The translations under genes were made by a program, and so were the position numbers. A model generated the notes under the pieces. That model searched no databases and was not told the DNA's origin. It was given only the letters and a program-made list of their open reading frames with translations. Positions 11,561-23,714 of a DNA stretch of 64,000 nt are shown in pieces. The first letter of the stretch is position 1, and each line of letters opens with the position of its first letter. This DNA comes from Sambucus nigra (taxonomy: Eukaryota > Streptophyta > Magnoliopsida > Dipsacales > Adoxaceae), in the NCBI GenBank assembly GCA_949130495.1, contig OX422218.1, positions 44,974,823-45,038,822 of the forward strand, read 5' to 3'.

Positions 11561-11999
11561 ATTGTTATAAACATGTATCAGGTATTGTTATATATCAAAT
11601 ATTGTTATATATCCAATATATATATCTGATCATTGAATTATTATATATATCAGATGTATTGTTATATATATCAGATCTTTGTTTAACCGATTTTTGGGTT
11701 CAATCGATCTTTTGTGTATGGGAGAGTGTGACATATATATATAAAGAGAGAGAGCGAGAGAAAGAGAGATACCCAATAAAAGATGGAGCGGTAGTGGCCG
11801 GTGGGGTGGAGCGACGGTGACGGTGAGGGGTGTTTGTGGATTTCACAAAGGGATTATTTGGTTTTGCAATGGGGATTTCATGGCGGGTCGGCAACTCCTT
11901 TGATCGCGATAGGTAGGTTTCAGTAAGAAGGGTTTGTGGGTCGTTTGATTTTGATAGAAAGAAGAAAGGGTTTGGGAAAAATGTACTTAATATTATTTG
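11558..11999. other. Right flank: inverted AT minisatellite arm plus unclassified sequence
   Basis: 11558-11665 is the inverted counterpart of 3980-4101. From 11672 an 85-bp block (CAGATCTTTGTTTAACCG onward) resembles 3579-3660 in direct orientation. A GA-rich tract at about 11741-11770 and a GC-richer stretch at 11780-11900 follow, with no recognised coding content. Confidence 0.5.
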
Positions 12000-12333
12000 A
12001 CAAACGATAAAATACATTTAGCATCATAATTTACTTTGTTGTCAAAAGTGTTTTATTTTTATCAACACACTCTTGTGTTGTTAAAAATTGGGTGATGTTG
12101 GGCAACAAACAATTATGATGCTAAAAGTTAAAATCCTCCCCCCTTTTATTTTGCTACCTTCCCGCTTAAAATTTCAACCTTTGGCAACAAAATTTAATTT
12201 ATGCTCCCAAAAGTACCCTCTAAAATAGTCTTTTGGCAACATAAATAAGATTTTGTTGCCAAAAGGGTATCTTTGGCAAAAAAAATAGCTTGTATTGTTA
12301 AAAATTGTTGCTAATCGTGCAAATTCTTGTAGT
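12000..12333. mobile_element. CACTA-like DNA transposon 3' end fragment
   Basis: The segment ends GCAAATTCTTGTAGT at 12333, the reverse complement of the CACTACAAGAA-type terminal repeat of plant CACTA elements. It is preceded by the TTGTTGCCAAAAG and TTTTGGCAAC words common in their subterminal regions. AGCATCATAATT near 12018 and AATTATGATGCT near 12112 form an internal inverted repeat. The terminal G of the CACTA end is missing (AGT then ATC) and no matching left terminus was found, so this is a fragment or degenerate end. Confidence 0.5.
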
Positions 12334-12510
12334 ATCTGGAAACAAGGGAATGAATTTTGTATATGTAAGTAATGTTTGTTAATGAATTTGAGAGTTCAAA
12401 ATATATAAGACGTAGTTTAAAGGGTGAAAGCTCTTACAGTAAGGAGTTCTGGGAATAAATGTTGGGGTTCTTCAATGACAGACAATAAGGGAAGAAGAAA
12501 ATAGAGAAAA

Positions 12511-12600
12511 TACCAGGACGTCGTTCAAATGACTAAGGCCTTCGTTCGAGCGATGCCACCTTTCGTTCGAACGACATGGTGGGTTGTTCGAGCGACGCCG
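12511..12600. promoter_or_regulatory. TTCGAA palindrome cluster in Gypsy LTR
   Basis: After ACCAGG at 12511 come GTCGTTCAAATGAC, TTCGTTCGAGCGA, a perfect 12-bp palindrome TCGTTCGAACGA at 12563-12574, and TTGTTCGAGCGAC. The motif matches the clusters in the Sirevirus LTRs. A role in transcription or silencing is inferred from its LTR position. Confidence 0.6.
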
Positions 12601-12960
12601 GTGGGCCAAGCCTAGTTCGATTCGCTTGTTGTTTGGGCCGGAGGAAAGGGGTTGGAGGTTTAAGTAAATTCGGTAAGGAATTTGGGTCAAACTTAGTTAT
12701 GAGCTTGAAAAAGGGGAAGTTTGGTATAATCATTTGTGTAGAGGAAAAAGGGACAAACATCTACATTATAGAATTTGGAGTAAGAAAATTTGAAGGAATA
12801 CATTACGGGCCAAGAGAATGTGTCCGGGTATTTTGGTTGAGTGACGCCATGATAATAAAATTAAATAATGTGCAAATTAATTAGAGTTTAGAGTCGGGAA
12901 ATTGTCTCGAATATTTTAGGCTAGTGTTGTGGGATTTGGACACGGATTAGCCAGGTTTAA

Positions 12961-12990
12961 ATTATATATATATATATATACATATATATT
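12961..12990. repeat. (TA)n microsatellite in the orphan LTR
   Basis: Short, about 30 bp with one interruption. It corresponds to a much longer TA tract at 59861-59922 in the sister LTR. Confidence 0.85.
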
Positions 12991-14271
12991 TGTGAGCTTT
13001 ATAAATATTGGTGTGAAAAATATTTATAGGAATACATACCCCTCTAGTGCTATCACAGGAGGTTGTGTGATGTGGGTGATTCCCTTGACTTGAGGAGCAG
13101 GGCGAGTATAATCCCCAAGTCATAGTCGTTTGGGATTTTATTATGTGATTTATTTTTGGGGATGAACCACTTTGTGGTATGATTCGGTTTCACTTTCGGT
13201 GAAGGACTATCTATCTTTGAATCACTAATTCGGGGAACTAACCAAGTCGGGGTGTCCTGGTGGATGAGTATACTTAGGGTGATAGCATTGTAGAGAACAT
13301 CCTAAGAGTGTCTACTCGGGAGAATGATTATATATCTACGACATGTGTGTGAATGTTGTAATATGATGATATGTATATATGGTGAAAATAATTATATGCA
13401 GGTAAAATACATGATGTGAGTTGTATTAATTATATACAACTAGTGAGAATGTTATATGGTCTAAAATGAAAAATGATTAGATAAGTTAATATGATAAATA
13501 AATTATAAATCATATATTAAACATACCCGGGATAGAGTAATGTGACGAGAAGGACTTATAATGAGAAATAGTTATGAGGTAGATGACCAGGTGGGTTATA
13601 AATAAAAAGCGTTAGGTGTGCACAATAATTGAGGGGTGAGCAGGTCCTCAACGGAGTGCGAAACTAGTTTAAATTTGAAGAGCATTCATGCATTTTAAAT
13701 AACTCTAATTTAATCACTTGCTAAATATTTTCAAAATGTTTTGGGTTCTAACCCTTGCTGTCAAATATTTTCAAAACCCTTTTAGGTATCCAGCCATAGG
13801 GATACTAGATTTGATTCTATTTTCGGGGATATGCCACTGCGGCATATGTGGATGTTGCGGGAGTTGGAGTAGATGCCTTTTTCATTTATTCCTAGTTTAG
13901 GAATTTCTATCTCAGTTTTATTTCGATCATGGTTCTCATAGCATTTATTCAAATTGTATGGGATTTATTTACTATCTGTCAGATTTATTTGGTTTGAGTT
14001 TTAGCCGATGATTGATTCGGTAAGACGATGATTCAGTTATTTGATGTGATATTTAAACTCTTTCATTATTAAATGGTTTTATTTATTTTTTTTGTTTTAC
14101 ATAATGACTTGGTTATTAAAAGGTCAAATTTTGACACCAGATTAATTAATTAATCTGTGGTTAGTAATTAATAAGGCTTTCGACAGTGATGCAAAGAATG
14201 AACCAAATGGAAATCCAATTTTAATTTAATAAAGGACTGATCACCCGATATTTAATTAGGCTACATGTCAC

Positions 14272-17200
14272 ATTTTGTCATGAGGAGATCAGTTTTTATT
14301 TGTTACATTTTTCCCGTGCGGGGTGATAATGCCTCTTGCAAGGTCGTTTGGGGGTTTTTGTACATTTTCTCTCTTCGACACCATGTTTTAAAGCATGTGT
14401 CAAAATATTTGCAAGTTTTGGTCCTATTCTGAAATCGAAAGTCCCCTGACTATTCAAGAATTTAATACGTGTTAGGTTTGTCCCGTGTGAGGCGTTTGTG
14501 CCTCTTGTGGGGCAGGTTTCCATTTTCACCATTTAATGACATGTTTTCAGGTTTATGTCTAAGTATTGGCTTGTTTTGGTCATATTCTCAAACTGACAGT
14601 CCCGTGACTACGTGGTCAGTGGATACATGTTATGTCGGTCCCGTATGAGGTGTTTATGCCTCTTATGGGAACTTTATGGGATGTTTTGTGTGTTCTCCCT
14701 TTAATGGCATGATCTACTTATTTTTTAAGTTTTAGTTATATTCTCAAAATCATAGTTTTGTGACTGCACGACGAGTTGCTACGTGTTACAATGGTCCCAT
14801 CCGAGTTGTGTTCGCCTCTTATGGAGCCGTTTGGTGTTTTTTCATTTTCACCTTTTAACAACATGTTTTTAGCCTACATTTAACTATTTTTAAGTTTTGG
14901 TCATTTTCTCAAATTTGGAGGACCTTGTCTTTGAGGTTTGTTGCTACGTGTTATATTGGATCCATCCGAGGTGTTTGTGCCTCTTGAAGGGATGCTTAGT
15001 GTCTATTTGGCATTTTTTTTTCCCCTTAATGACATTTTTTAGCCTAAGTCTAACTATTATCATGTTTTGGTCATATTCTCAAATAGGGAGTCTCATGATG
15101 ACATGATCCACTGCTACGTGTTACGTTGGTCCCGTGCGAGGTGCTTGTGCTTCTTGTGTGGTTGTTCGGGTGTTCATTTGCATTTTTTATCTTTCACGAC
15201 ACTTTTTCAAGTCTAAGTTTAACTATTTTTAAGGTTTGGTTATAATTCTCAACCCGAGAATCTCGTGACTACGCGGTTAGTTGTTACGTGTTATGTTGGT
15301 CCCATGTAAGGTTTTAATTCCCCTGTAGGGCCGTTCGGGGGTGGTTTTTCATTTTTTTTAATAGCTTGCTTTTAAGACTATGTTTAACAATTTGAACTTT
15401 TTGGTCATATTGTCAAACCAAGAGTCCTGCGACTACGTAGTTAGTTTCTATGTGTCATGATAGTTCCGTTTGAGGTGTTTATAACTCTCGTGGGTCCATT
15501 TGGGTGTTATTTTTCCATTTTCAGCCCTTTAACGGAATGTTTAGAAGCCTAACTCTAACTATTTCAAAGTTTTGCTCATATTCTAAAACTAATAGTCTTG
15601 CGACAATGGTCAATTGCTAGGGACCTGTGCGAGGTGTTTGTGATTCTTGTGGGACTCGTTGGAGGGTATTTTTCATTTCTCCCTTTAACAACATGTTTTC
15701 AGGGCTAAGTCAGACGATTTACATGTTTTGGTTAGATTAAAAAATCCAGAGTCTTGTGACTACACAATCAATATCTACGTGTTACGTTGGTCCCGTTTGA
15801 GGTGTTCGTGCCTCTTGGGAAGTTTGATAGCTATTTTTCATTTTTGCCATTTAGCGGCATGTTTTTTAGCCTCTCCAACTATTTTCATGTTTTGGTCATA
15901 TTCTCAAATTGGAAGTCCAATAACTAGGAGGTCAGTTGCTAGCGTAATTTTGCTCTAACGAGGTGTTTGTGCCTCTTGCATGGCTATTTGTGGGATGTTT
16001 TGTATTTTACTACCTTTAATGGAATGTTTTCAAGACTAACTACTGGTAGGTTTAGGTCATATTATCAAATAGGGAGTCCTATAACTATGCATTCAGTTGC
16101 TATGTGCTACGTTAATGCCATGCGAGGTGTTGATGCATCTTATGTGGGTGTTTAAGGGATTTTTGCATTTTCACCCTTTAACATCTTTATAAGCCCAAGT
16201 CTAAATATTTGTAATTTGGAGTCATATTCTCAAATTAGGGGTCCCATGAATACGTAGTGAGTTAGTACGTGTTATATTGGTCACGTCTACGTATTCTAGC
16301 CTCTCACATGGCCGATTGGGAGATATTTTGAATTTTTCCCTCTAATGGCATTTTGTGAAGCCTAAGTCCAACTATTTTAAGTTGTGGTTGTATTCTAAAA
16401 CTAGGATTCATATGACTATGTTGTTTGTTGCCATGTGTTACGTTGGTACTGTGCAAGGTGTTTGTGCCCATTGTGGGCCCATTTGTGTGTTTGTGTTGAG
16501 TTTTCACCCTTTAAGGGAATGTTTTCAAGCCTAAGTATAACTATTTTCAATTTTTGGTGATATCATAAACCAAGGGTACTGTGACTATGAGGTCAACTGC
16601 TATATCTTATGTTGGTCTCAAGCGTTGTGCTTGTGCCTCTGGTAAGATGATTTTGGTGGAAATTTTGTGTTTTCACCCTTTAACAGTATGCTTTGAAGAC
16701 TATATCTAACTATTTGAAAGTTTTTATCATATTATCATACCTAGATGCCCGAGACTATGCGGTCAATTGCTACATGTTACGGTTCTTCCGTGCGAGGTGA
16801 CCGTGCATCTTGGAAGGACATTTGGTGGGAACTTTACATTTTTCCCTTTAATGATATGGTTTTTAGCCTATGTCTTAATACTTGCAAGTTTTGGTCATAC
16901 TATCAAAATGAGAATCCCATGACTATGCGATTAGTTGCTACGTGTTACATAGGTCCCTTGTGAAGTGTTTGTGCCTCTTGCATGGCCATTTGGTAGTTAT
17001 TTTGCATTTTCATCCTTTAACGGCCTGTTTTTAAGTCTAAATGTATCAATTTTCATGTTTTGACCATATTCTCATACCAAGATCCCATGACTATGCGGTT
17101 ACTGGCACTTTGGTCCCGTGTGAGAAGTTCATGCCTCTTGCAGAACTATTTGGGGGTCATTTTACGTTCTTGCCCTTCAATAAAAAAAATTCAAGCCTAA

Positions 17201-19715
17201 GTTTAAATATTTTTATGTTTTGGTCTTATTCTCAAATACAGAGTCCTTGTGACTACGTGATTAATTAATACATGTTATGTTTGTCCTGTTGAGGTCTTCT
17301 CATATTGGACCATTTGGGGGATATTTTGTGTTTTGGCCCATTAAGGGCATGTTTTCAAGCCTAAGTCCAATTATTTTCAAGTTTTTGTATTATTCTCAGA
17401 TCTAGAGTCACGTGAGAACTCGGTTAGTTGCTAAGTGTTATTCTAGTCCCATGCGAGTTATTCTGCCTCTTCGGGGCTATTTTTTCATTTTTTTCCCTTT
17501 AAGGGAATGTTTACAAGACCAAGTCTAATTATTTTCAAGTTTTGGTCATATTATTAAATCAGGATTCCCACGACAACGCAGTTAGCTGCTTCATGTTACA
17601 TTGGTCCCATGCAAGGTGTCCATGCCTTTAGTAGGGTCATTTGGTAGCATTTTTGCATTTTCTCCCTTTAATGGCATGTTTTCAAGCCTAAGTCTAACTA
17701 TTTTTAATTTTTGGTCATATTCTCCTTATGAGAGTCCCGTGACCATGCGGTCATTTTCTACACGGAATGTTGCTCATGCAATTTGTTCTTTCCTCTCGTA
17801 ATGCCATTTAGGGATTGATTTGCATTTTTTTTCTTTATCAGCATATTTTCAGGACTTTGTTCAAGTATTTGCAATTTTTGATCATATTCTCAAACCGAGG
17901 GGACGTTTGGGGGTTATTTTACATTTTCATTCTTCAACGACCTGTTTTCAAGTCTAAGTCAAACTATTTGCAAGTTTATGTCATATTCTTAAATTGGGAG
18001 TCCCATAACCACGTTGGAATTTGGTATGTGTTACATTTTTCCGATGTGAGGTTTTTGTTACTCTTATGTGAGGGTGGGGCGTTCCATTCTCGCCCTTTAA
18101 GGTCATGTTTTCAATTCTAAATCTAACTATTTGCAAGTTTTGGCCATATTCTCAAATTGAGAGTCCCAGGACTACACTGTCAATGTCTACATGTTATGTT
18201 GGTCCCATGCGAGGTGTGTGCACCTCTTTTCGGGGCCATTTGGGGGTTATTTTGTGTTTTTTTCGTTTAAGAATATGTTTATAAGTCTAAGTCTAATCAT
18301 TTTCATGTGTTCGTTATATTTTTAAACCAGGAGTTCCTTGACAATGCGATCAGTTGCTACGTGTTACAACGGTACCATGCGAGGTGTTTGTGCCTCTTGT
18401 AGGGTTGTTTATTAGTTTTTTTCATTTTAGTTCTTTCAAAATACGTTTTTTAGCATACGTATAACTATTTTAAAGTTTTGGTCATATTCTAAAATTAGGA
18501 GTACCTTGACTACGAGGATAGTTGCTACATGTTACGTTGGTCCCATTCAAGGTGTTTATGCCTCTCGTCGGGATGTTTGGCAGCTATTTCGCATTTTTCC
18601 CCTACACAACATGTTTTTATCATAAGTCTAACTATTTGAAAGTTTTGGTCATATTCACAAATCAGGAGTTCATTAACAATGTGGTCAGTTGCAACGTGCG
18701 GCATTTTTCCCGCGCGAGGTGTCCGTGCTTCTTGTGTGGCCGATTGAGGGCTGATTTGCATTTTTTCTCTTTAGTGGCACATTTTCAAGTCTAAGTCTAA
18801 GTATTTTCAAGTTTTGATCATATTTTCAAATTGGAATTTCTATGACTATGCGATCGAATGTTTCGTGTTATGTTGGTCCCGTGCGAGCGTTTCATGCCTC
18901 TTGTAGGTCCATTTGGGCGTGGTTTTTTGTTTTCTCGCCTTAACAATGTGTTTTCAAGATGAAGTTTAACAATTTTTAATTTTATGTCATTTTGTCAAAT
19001 CGGGAGTTCCATGTATATGCCATCCGTTTCTATTTGTCACGATGGTGTTGTTCGAGGTGTTCATGCCTTTTCTGGGGCCGTTTGGGGGCTATGTTTTTCT
19101 TTTTCTGCCTTCAATGGAATGTTTTCAAGACTAACTCTAACTATTTAAAAGTTTTGCTCATATTCTCAAGTCAACAGTCCCATGACTGCGGTCAATTGCT
19201 ACGGTCCCGTGTAAGGTGTTTGTGCTTCCTGCGGGGCCATTTGGAGGTTATTCTCCATTTTCTCCCTTAGACAACAGGCTTTCAGGGAAGAGCAAAACTA
19301 TTTGCAAGTAAGCGGTGAGTTGATACGTGTTACATTGGTCTCATCCATGGTGTCCGTGCCTCTTGCGAGGATGTTTGGTGGCTATTTTTCATTTTTGTTG
19401 TTTAATGATATTTTTTTAGCTTAAGTCTAACTATTTTCAAGTTTTGGTCATATTTTCGAACCGGGAGTCTTGTGACTACACAATCAGTTTCTACATGTTA
19501 CGTTGGTCTCTGCGTGGTGTCTGTTCCTCTTACGTTGCCGTTTTGGGGTTGTTTTATATTTCTCCATTTAACAACACGTTTTCAAGACTAAGTGAAACAA
19601 TTTGTAGGTTTTGGTCATTTTCTCAAACTGGTAGTACCATGACTATGCGGTCAGTTTCTATGTGTTACGTTGTTCCCGTGTGAGTTGATCATGCCTCTTG
19701 CTGGGGTGTTTGGGG
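14272..19715. repeat. Satellite array 2, about 165-bp monomer, subfamily B
   Basis: Roughly 33 diverged monomers. Landmarks repeat at about 154-171 bp: CTACGTGTTA(C/T)GTTGGTCCC, GAGGTGTTTGTGCCTCTTG, the GGCCGTTTGGGGG region, TTTTCACCCTTTAA, GGCATGTTTTCAAG, CCTAAGTCTAACTATTT, CAAGTTTTGGTCATATTCTCAAA and GTGACTACG. Some CTACGTGTTA positions are near 14468, 14781, 14945, 15113 and 15284. Similarity to array 1 is evident but a separate subfamily is clear. The array is cut at 19715 by the solo LTR, and 19711-19715 (TGGGG) is its target duplication. Confidence 0.93.
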
Positions 19716-22359
19716 TGTGATATCTGCTCTTTTTACTACATTCTTGTATTTCGGTATATTTATATTTCAACACGCCATTAACAAAAATTATATATTGCAT
19801 GTCTCGCATGGGAATTTATTTATGTTTATATGATTTATGTAAGCACTTTGGTAAAGTTTTATGCAAATTCGGATAAGAAGTGAATGATAGATGGACACTA
19901 GTAGTAGAATGCAACACTTTTCGATGGTATGCGACAGTACAAAAACATAATTTTGTACGAATTGTTTAATGCAATTGGTAAGTCAAAAAATAATTGGGTC
20001 ATATATTTAAACTCATAAAAATATTTATAAAACTACCATGGGGTCAAAAATAAAAAAATAAAAACATTTTCGTCAGAATATGAAACTACTAAAAAAAATC
20101 TAAAACTTCACAAAAAATCATAAACTTTAATTTTGAAAAAGAATTCCTTCTTTGACATCTTAAAAAAATTGCTAGACTGAGTTTTAGGTGCAATTTTTAT
20201 CTAAAGGATAATAAAAAAAAATTAGTTGATATGGTTGGCTCATTTAATGGGTGGATGGACCATTTAATGAGTTAAAACATATTTCACTTGTATTTTCAAG
20301 CCTAGAACACTTAAATGAGTCAAAACATTGAAAAGAAAATCTTGAAAATTGGTATAAACAAGTGTGGTAGGTTCATGAATTTAGTAATCCAAATAAACAT
20401 AAAATACTCCATCCTCTTCCTCTCTCTTATGTTCTTTAAGCCAACAAACAAGCAGAAAATCTATAGATCTCTAATCTACCCACATTCTCACCCATCAAAC
20501 ATCACCAAAGATGTTCAAAACATCACACAAGGGTTGGGTTATCTTAGTGTGTCTTAGAATCTTGATTTTGGGAGCATAAGAGTAGAGTTTAGTTGAAATC
20601 TTAGAGGACTTGAAGTTTTCTTCTCCAAATTTATCTCCACTTCATAAATCAGGTAGGATTTTCCTCTTCCTAAATTCGTGTTTTCAAAAGCTTAAAACAC
20701 CAATGTTGATGAAAGATGATTTCATGTTAAAATTATTAGTTATTGTATTTTCTATTATGCAAACCCATTCTTTGTATGTGTTAAAATGAACTAGCTTTAT
20801 TGATTGAATTTTAGAATATCATGCTTGTATAAATGAACGACTAGAATGTGAAAATTGTTAAAAAATAGTTATAATCATACACTACTTGATTATGAATGTG
20901 TAGTATGCATATACATGAATTTTTAGGTAGAAATCCACATTTCATTTTAAAATACTTGAATAATTTTTAGACATGATAAATTATATGTTTTGAAATGAAA
21001 TAGATAGATTTCATCGTGTTTTGAAAGAAAAGCCACTTATAAAGATATGTGTTTTTCTTGATAACCCATTTAAAGGATTCATTTTTGTGTAAAGATGGCA
21101 CAATGACAATTTAGATAATTACATGAAAAACTAGTTGAAGCTAAAATTTATTTACTTTAAAGTGCTAGTAAAACCATATTTAAGGCAGTAAAATTGTGTT
21201 AATGGATTAACGAATAAATAAAGTAAATAATGATTGGATATAAGTGTTCAAAGTACGGTGTTATTATTAGTTGGCCTCCTTGGATATTTCAAATTATGGC
21301 AAATAATGAAGTAAAGATGTAACATTGCAAGAATAATGCGAATACTTGGTATAATGAGAATAAATGTAAGAATGTGAAGATTTGGAAGAATATAAATGTA
21401 CGAAAACATAATGACATTAGGACGATGGAGGAAATAATAATTAAGAAGGGCATGATGTCGCTAGTGCTGAAAGACCCCAAACTACCTATCCAGTGCAGCA
21501 AATGTGTGCTCGATACTAACAGTGAAACATTGTGAAATCATGGACGTTGGCAAATCCCAACGTAATAAGAATAATATTCATGAAAGATTTGTGAAATGAA
21601 TGGATGATTTTGAATAAATGAAACTTGTTAATATTATTATGACAACATAGTTGGATTTTGAAGTTATGTCTCTGGGACGAGACATGAAAATGCTTAAGTC
21701 TGAGTTGGGCACATAGCCCGAGTACATTGCATGTAGTAGCGTTAACATTTAATGAAATGGAAATTCTATTACAAAATACCTAAAGACATTGTATATGTGA
21801 AGTATTTTGCTTATAAAACTATTGATAATTATTTTTTTATCAAAATATGTAAAGACATTGTATATGTATACCAATAGACATTCGCTCACCCTTTACTTTT
21901 TCGCACCCTAGGTACTTCAATTGGTGACACTCGAAAGGATCTTGGTGAGGATGCGGAGGGTGACAATCGACGTTAGATGATCTATTGATCGTTATATAAT
22001 ATGTTTAAGATTTATATTTGTAATACTTTAATTAATAATGTGGAACTCTATTTTGGGATTTGGACTATTGCGTTGTCTAACTCACTGTACTTCATTTATA
22101 TAGTTTAATTACGGTATTAAATGGTTTTTAATGGACAAATTCAAAAGTTGATTTTATTATGTATGTTAAACATTTATTCTTCTCAAATTGAAATTTGACA
22201 AATTAATATTATGTCAGTAAATAAATTAAATAAATGTTTTTCTTAAATAACAAAGTTAACTCCCCCCCCCCCCCCCCCCCCCCCCCCCCGCCCCTTTAAC
22301 ACCTTAATTCATAATTGATTCATTCCAGTGGTAATCTAAATCCATTTCGGGGCATTACA
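19716..22359 (+). mobile_element. Solo LTR (Gypsy-like), TSD TGGGG
   Basis: It begins TGTGATATC at 19716 and ends CATTACA at 22359, so it has TG...CA ends. It is flanked by TGGGG on both sides (19711-19715 and 22360-22364). With one TGGGG removed, the flanks join into normal satellite sequence at the GGTGTTTGGGG position of the monomer, so both borders are exact. Length is 2644 bp. No internal domain, primer site or coding sequence is present, so it is best read as a solo LTR left by recombination between two LTRs. Assignment to Gypsy is from size and general LTR character and is less certain than the borders. Orientation is assumed. Confidence 0.8.
22262..22289. repeat. Poly(C) tract, 28 bases
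   Basis: Twenty-eight consecutive C bases near the 3' end of the solo LTR, then GCCCC. Unusual in an AT-rich genome. It could be real slippage or an assembly or consensus artefact. Confidence 0.9.
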
Positions 22360-22419
22360 TGGGGGATGTTTAGTGTTTTCACCTGACAATAGCATGATTT
22401 TAAGATTAAGTCTAACTAA
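22360..22419. repeat. Satellite scrap between two insertions
   Basis: Sixty bases of a single subfamily B monomer (GGGGATGTTTAGTGTTTTCAC, then TAAGTCTAACTAA) lie between the solo LTR and the Sirevirus. 22360-22364 is the TGGGG duplication and 22415-22419 (ACTAA) is the Sirevirus duplication. Confidence 0.85.
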
Positions 22420-23677
22420 TGTATAGACAAATTTCCAATCGAGTCATTTGTTATATTGGCTTTATTCCGTTGGACAAAACAATTTTGGGTCATACGCTTC
22501 AAGCATCATTCAACGCAAAGATTCAAGCATCGCATCCAAAGTTCATGCGTCATCAATATTCATGCCATGCTATCTATCCCACAAAGGTATATGACCAAAA
22601 ATACAATTTGATGTGTTGGAGTATTTTGACTAATCAAGAATTTTTCAAATACGAAAATGATCGTAAATAAGCAATATTAATATTGAAAAATCCTTGAAAT
22701 AAATTTGCACAATTTTGGGCAAAATTCATAATCTCGTTCGAAGTTTAAACCAGGTCATTCGAACTACCTGGATCTAACGACTTACCACAGCCTATTCTGG
22801 TGGCTCGTTAGAAGTTCGTTAGAAAGGTCGTTCGAACGACCTCAATCGAACGAGGTTTCTAACGACCTCAATAATTCTATACTAGCACGCCGTTAGATAT
22901 CTCGTTCGAATGAGAAGTCGTTCGAACGAGAAGTCGTTCGAACGAACTCGTTCAAACGAGTTTTTCCAGGTTTGATTTTTTAAACTAATTTTTTATGCAG
23001 TTTTTTCCCATAACTGTTTTTGCCCACTACTTTTTCAGTTATTTTCATATGGACGAAAATCAGTTTTATATGTTAAGGAAGTTCATTTTTCATTTGAGAA
23101 TCTTTTCCACAACTTCCCTCTTTTTGATAAAAATCAACTCCAAAATTTTTATCATCTTTTCAAACAAAACCCCTTCATTCAAATTCACATTCAACAAGCA
23201 AGTTTGCGGTGGATCTCTGCATTCAAGCTTTGAGGAGACGGTGGTTTTGGGTTTCGGTGGATACCGCAACACGAGGAGTGTTGAGCAACGCGTTGGAACT
23301 TCGCGGACTACAACTTCAGAGGTCGAGGACGGCATAAGCATGGCTTGAGTGAGTCAATGTCTGTAAGTCTTTTGAGTCTCTTGTAAAACCTATTGTTGTA
23401 GAGGATTTTGTCTAGGCCCAGCCGTCCGAGGTTTTTCCCATTTGGGTTTTCCTCGTACATCGGCGTGTTGTGGTTGGGATTTTCGCATTTCATTTTATTA
23501 AATCACCTAGATGCATGCTTAGGATAAAATGAATATAATTGGAATTTGTTCTTGCAAACTTGTGAAACTGCATTTAAATTGAGATTGGAAAATACCCCTT
23601 TATAACTAATAATAAAATTGGATTGCGTGTGTGTGTATTCTACGAATTAAACTAAGATCATATAACCTTGCAACTTA
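22420..23677 (+). repeat. Sirevirus 5' LTR
   Basis: It starts TGTATAGACAAATTTCC after the ACTAA duplication and ends near CTTGCAACTTA just before the primer site. It is about 28 bp longer than its 3' partner, explained by two extra palindrome units at 22929-22967. It contains the promoter-side palindrome cluster. Open frames within both LTRs (for example 22995-23348) are conserved only because the LTRs are copies, and have no family similarity. Confidence 0.93.
22728..22967. promoter_or_regulatory. TTCGAA palindrome cluster in Sirevirus 5' LTR
   Basis: About eight TTCGAA-type cores in 240 bp, including a perfect 18-bp palindrome AGGTCGTTCGAACGACCT at 22825-22842, flanked by arms CGTTAGAAA and TTTCTAACG (about 22817-22865). 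An earlier imperfect 22-bp palindrome starts CCAGG at 22750. Maize Sirevirus LTRs are known to carry palindromic repeats upstream of the core promoter, and this cluster is a candidate equivalent with a different sequence. Confidence 0.7.
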
Positions 23678-23681
23678 AAAT

Positions 23682-23693
23682 TGGTATCAGAGC
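23682..23693 (+). other. Primer binding site, initiator Met tRNA
   Basis: TGGTATCAGAGC, complementary to the 3' end of plant initiator methionine tRNA, lies 4 bases after the 5' LTR. It is the standard Copia/Sirevirus minus-strand primer site. Confidence 0.95.
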
Positions 23694-23714
23694 TTGTTTC
23701 TAAAAGTTATTTAG

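Larger units (their letters stand above)
12334..14271 (+). mobile_element. Orphan Gypsy LTR, 5'-truncated (same family as 58547-61058)
   Basis: Aligned by eye with the LTR at 58547-61058, it shares GCTATCA(C/T)AGGAGGTTG near 13046, GTGTGAATGTTG near 13347, CATGTGTGGATGTTGC near 13843 and GATCACCCGATATTTAATTAGG near 14240. It ends TGTCACA at 14271, where satellite sequence resumes. By proportion about 0.6-0.8 kb of its 5' part is missing, replaced by CACTA-like and other sequence. No internal domain follows, so it is a solo or orphan LTR. The open frames inside (for example 12576-12884) have no family similarity. Confidence 0.75.

Noticed and set aside
11470..11820. Open frame starting in the AT microsatellite
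   Set aside because: The start is TA-repeat translation (IYIYIY), and the remainder matches no family.
12576..12884. A 102-codon plus-strand frame in the orphan Gypsy LTR
   Set aside because: It lies inside an LTR, has no counterpart in the sister LTR and shows no domain.
14272..19715. CENP-B box-like sequence in the monomer (ATTCTCAAATCGGGA)
   Set aside because: TTC and CGGG are present, but the fourth base and the spacing between the two halves do not fit the CENP-B box pattern.
22995..23348. A 117-codon frame that also appears in the 3' LTR (33429-33782)
   Set aside because: It is duplicated only because LTRs are copies of each other. It has no known domain and lies in the LTR transcript leader.
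23682..23693. A tRNA gene at the tRNA-like sequence
   Set aside because: Only the 12-base complement to the tRNA 3' end is present, as expected for a primer binding site.
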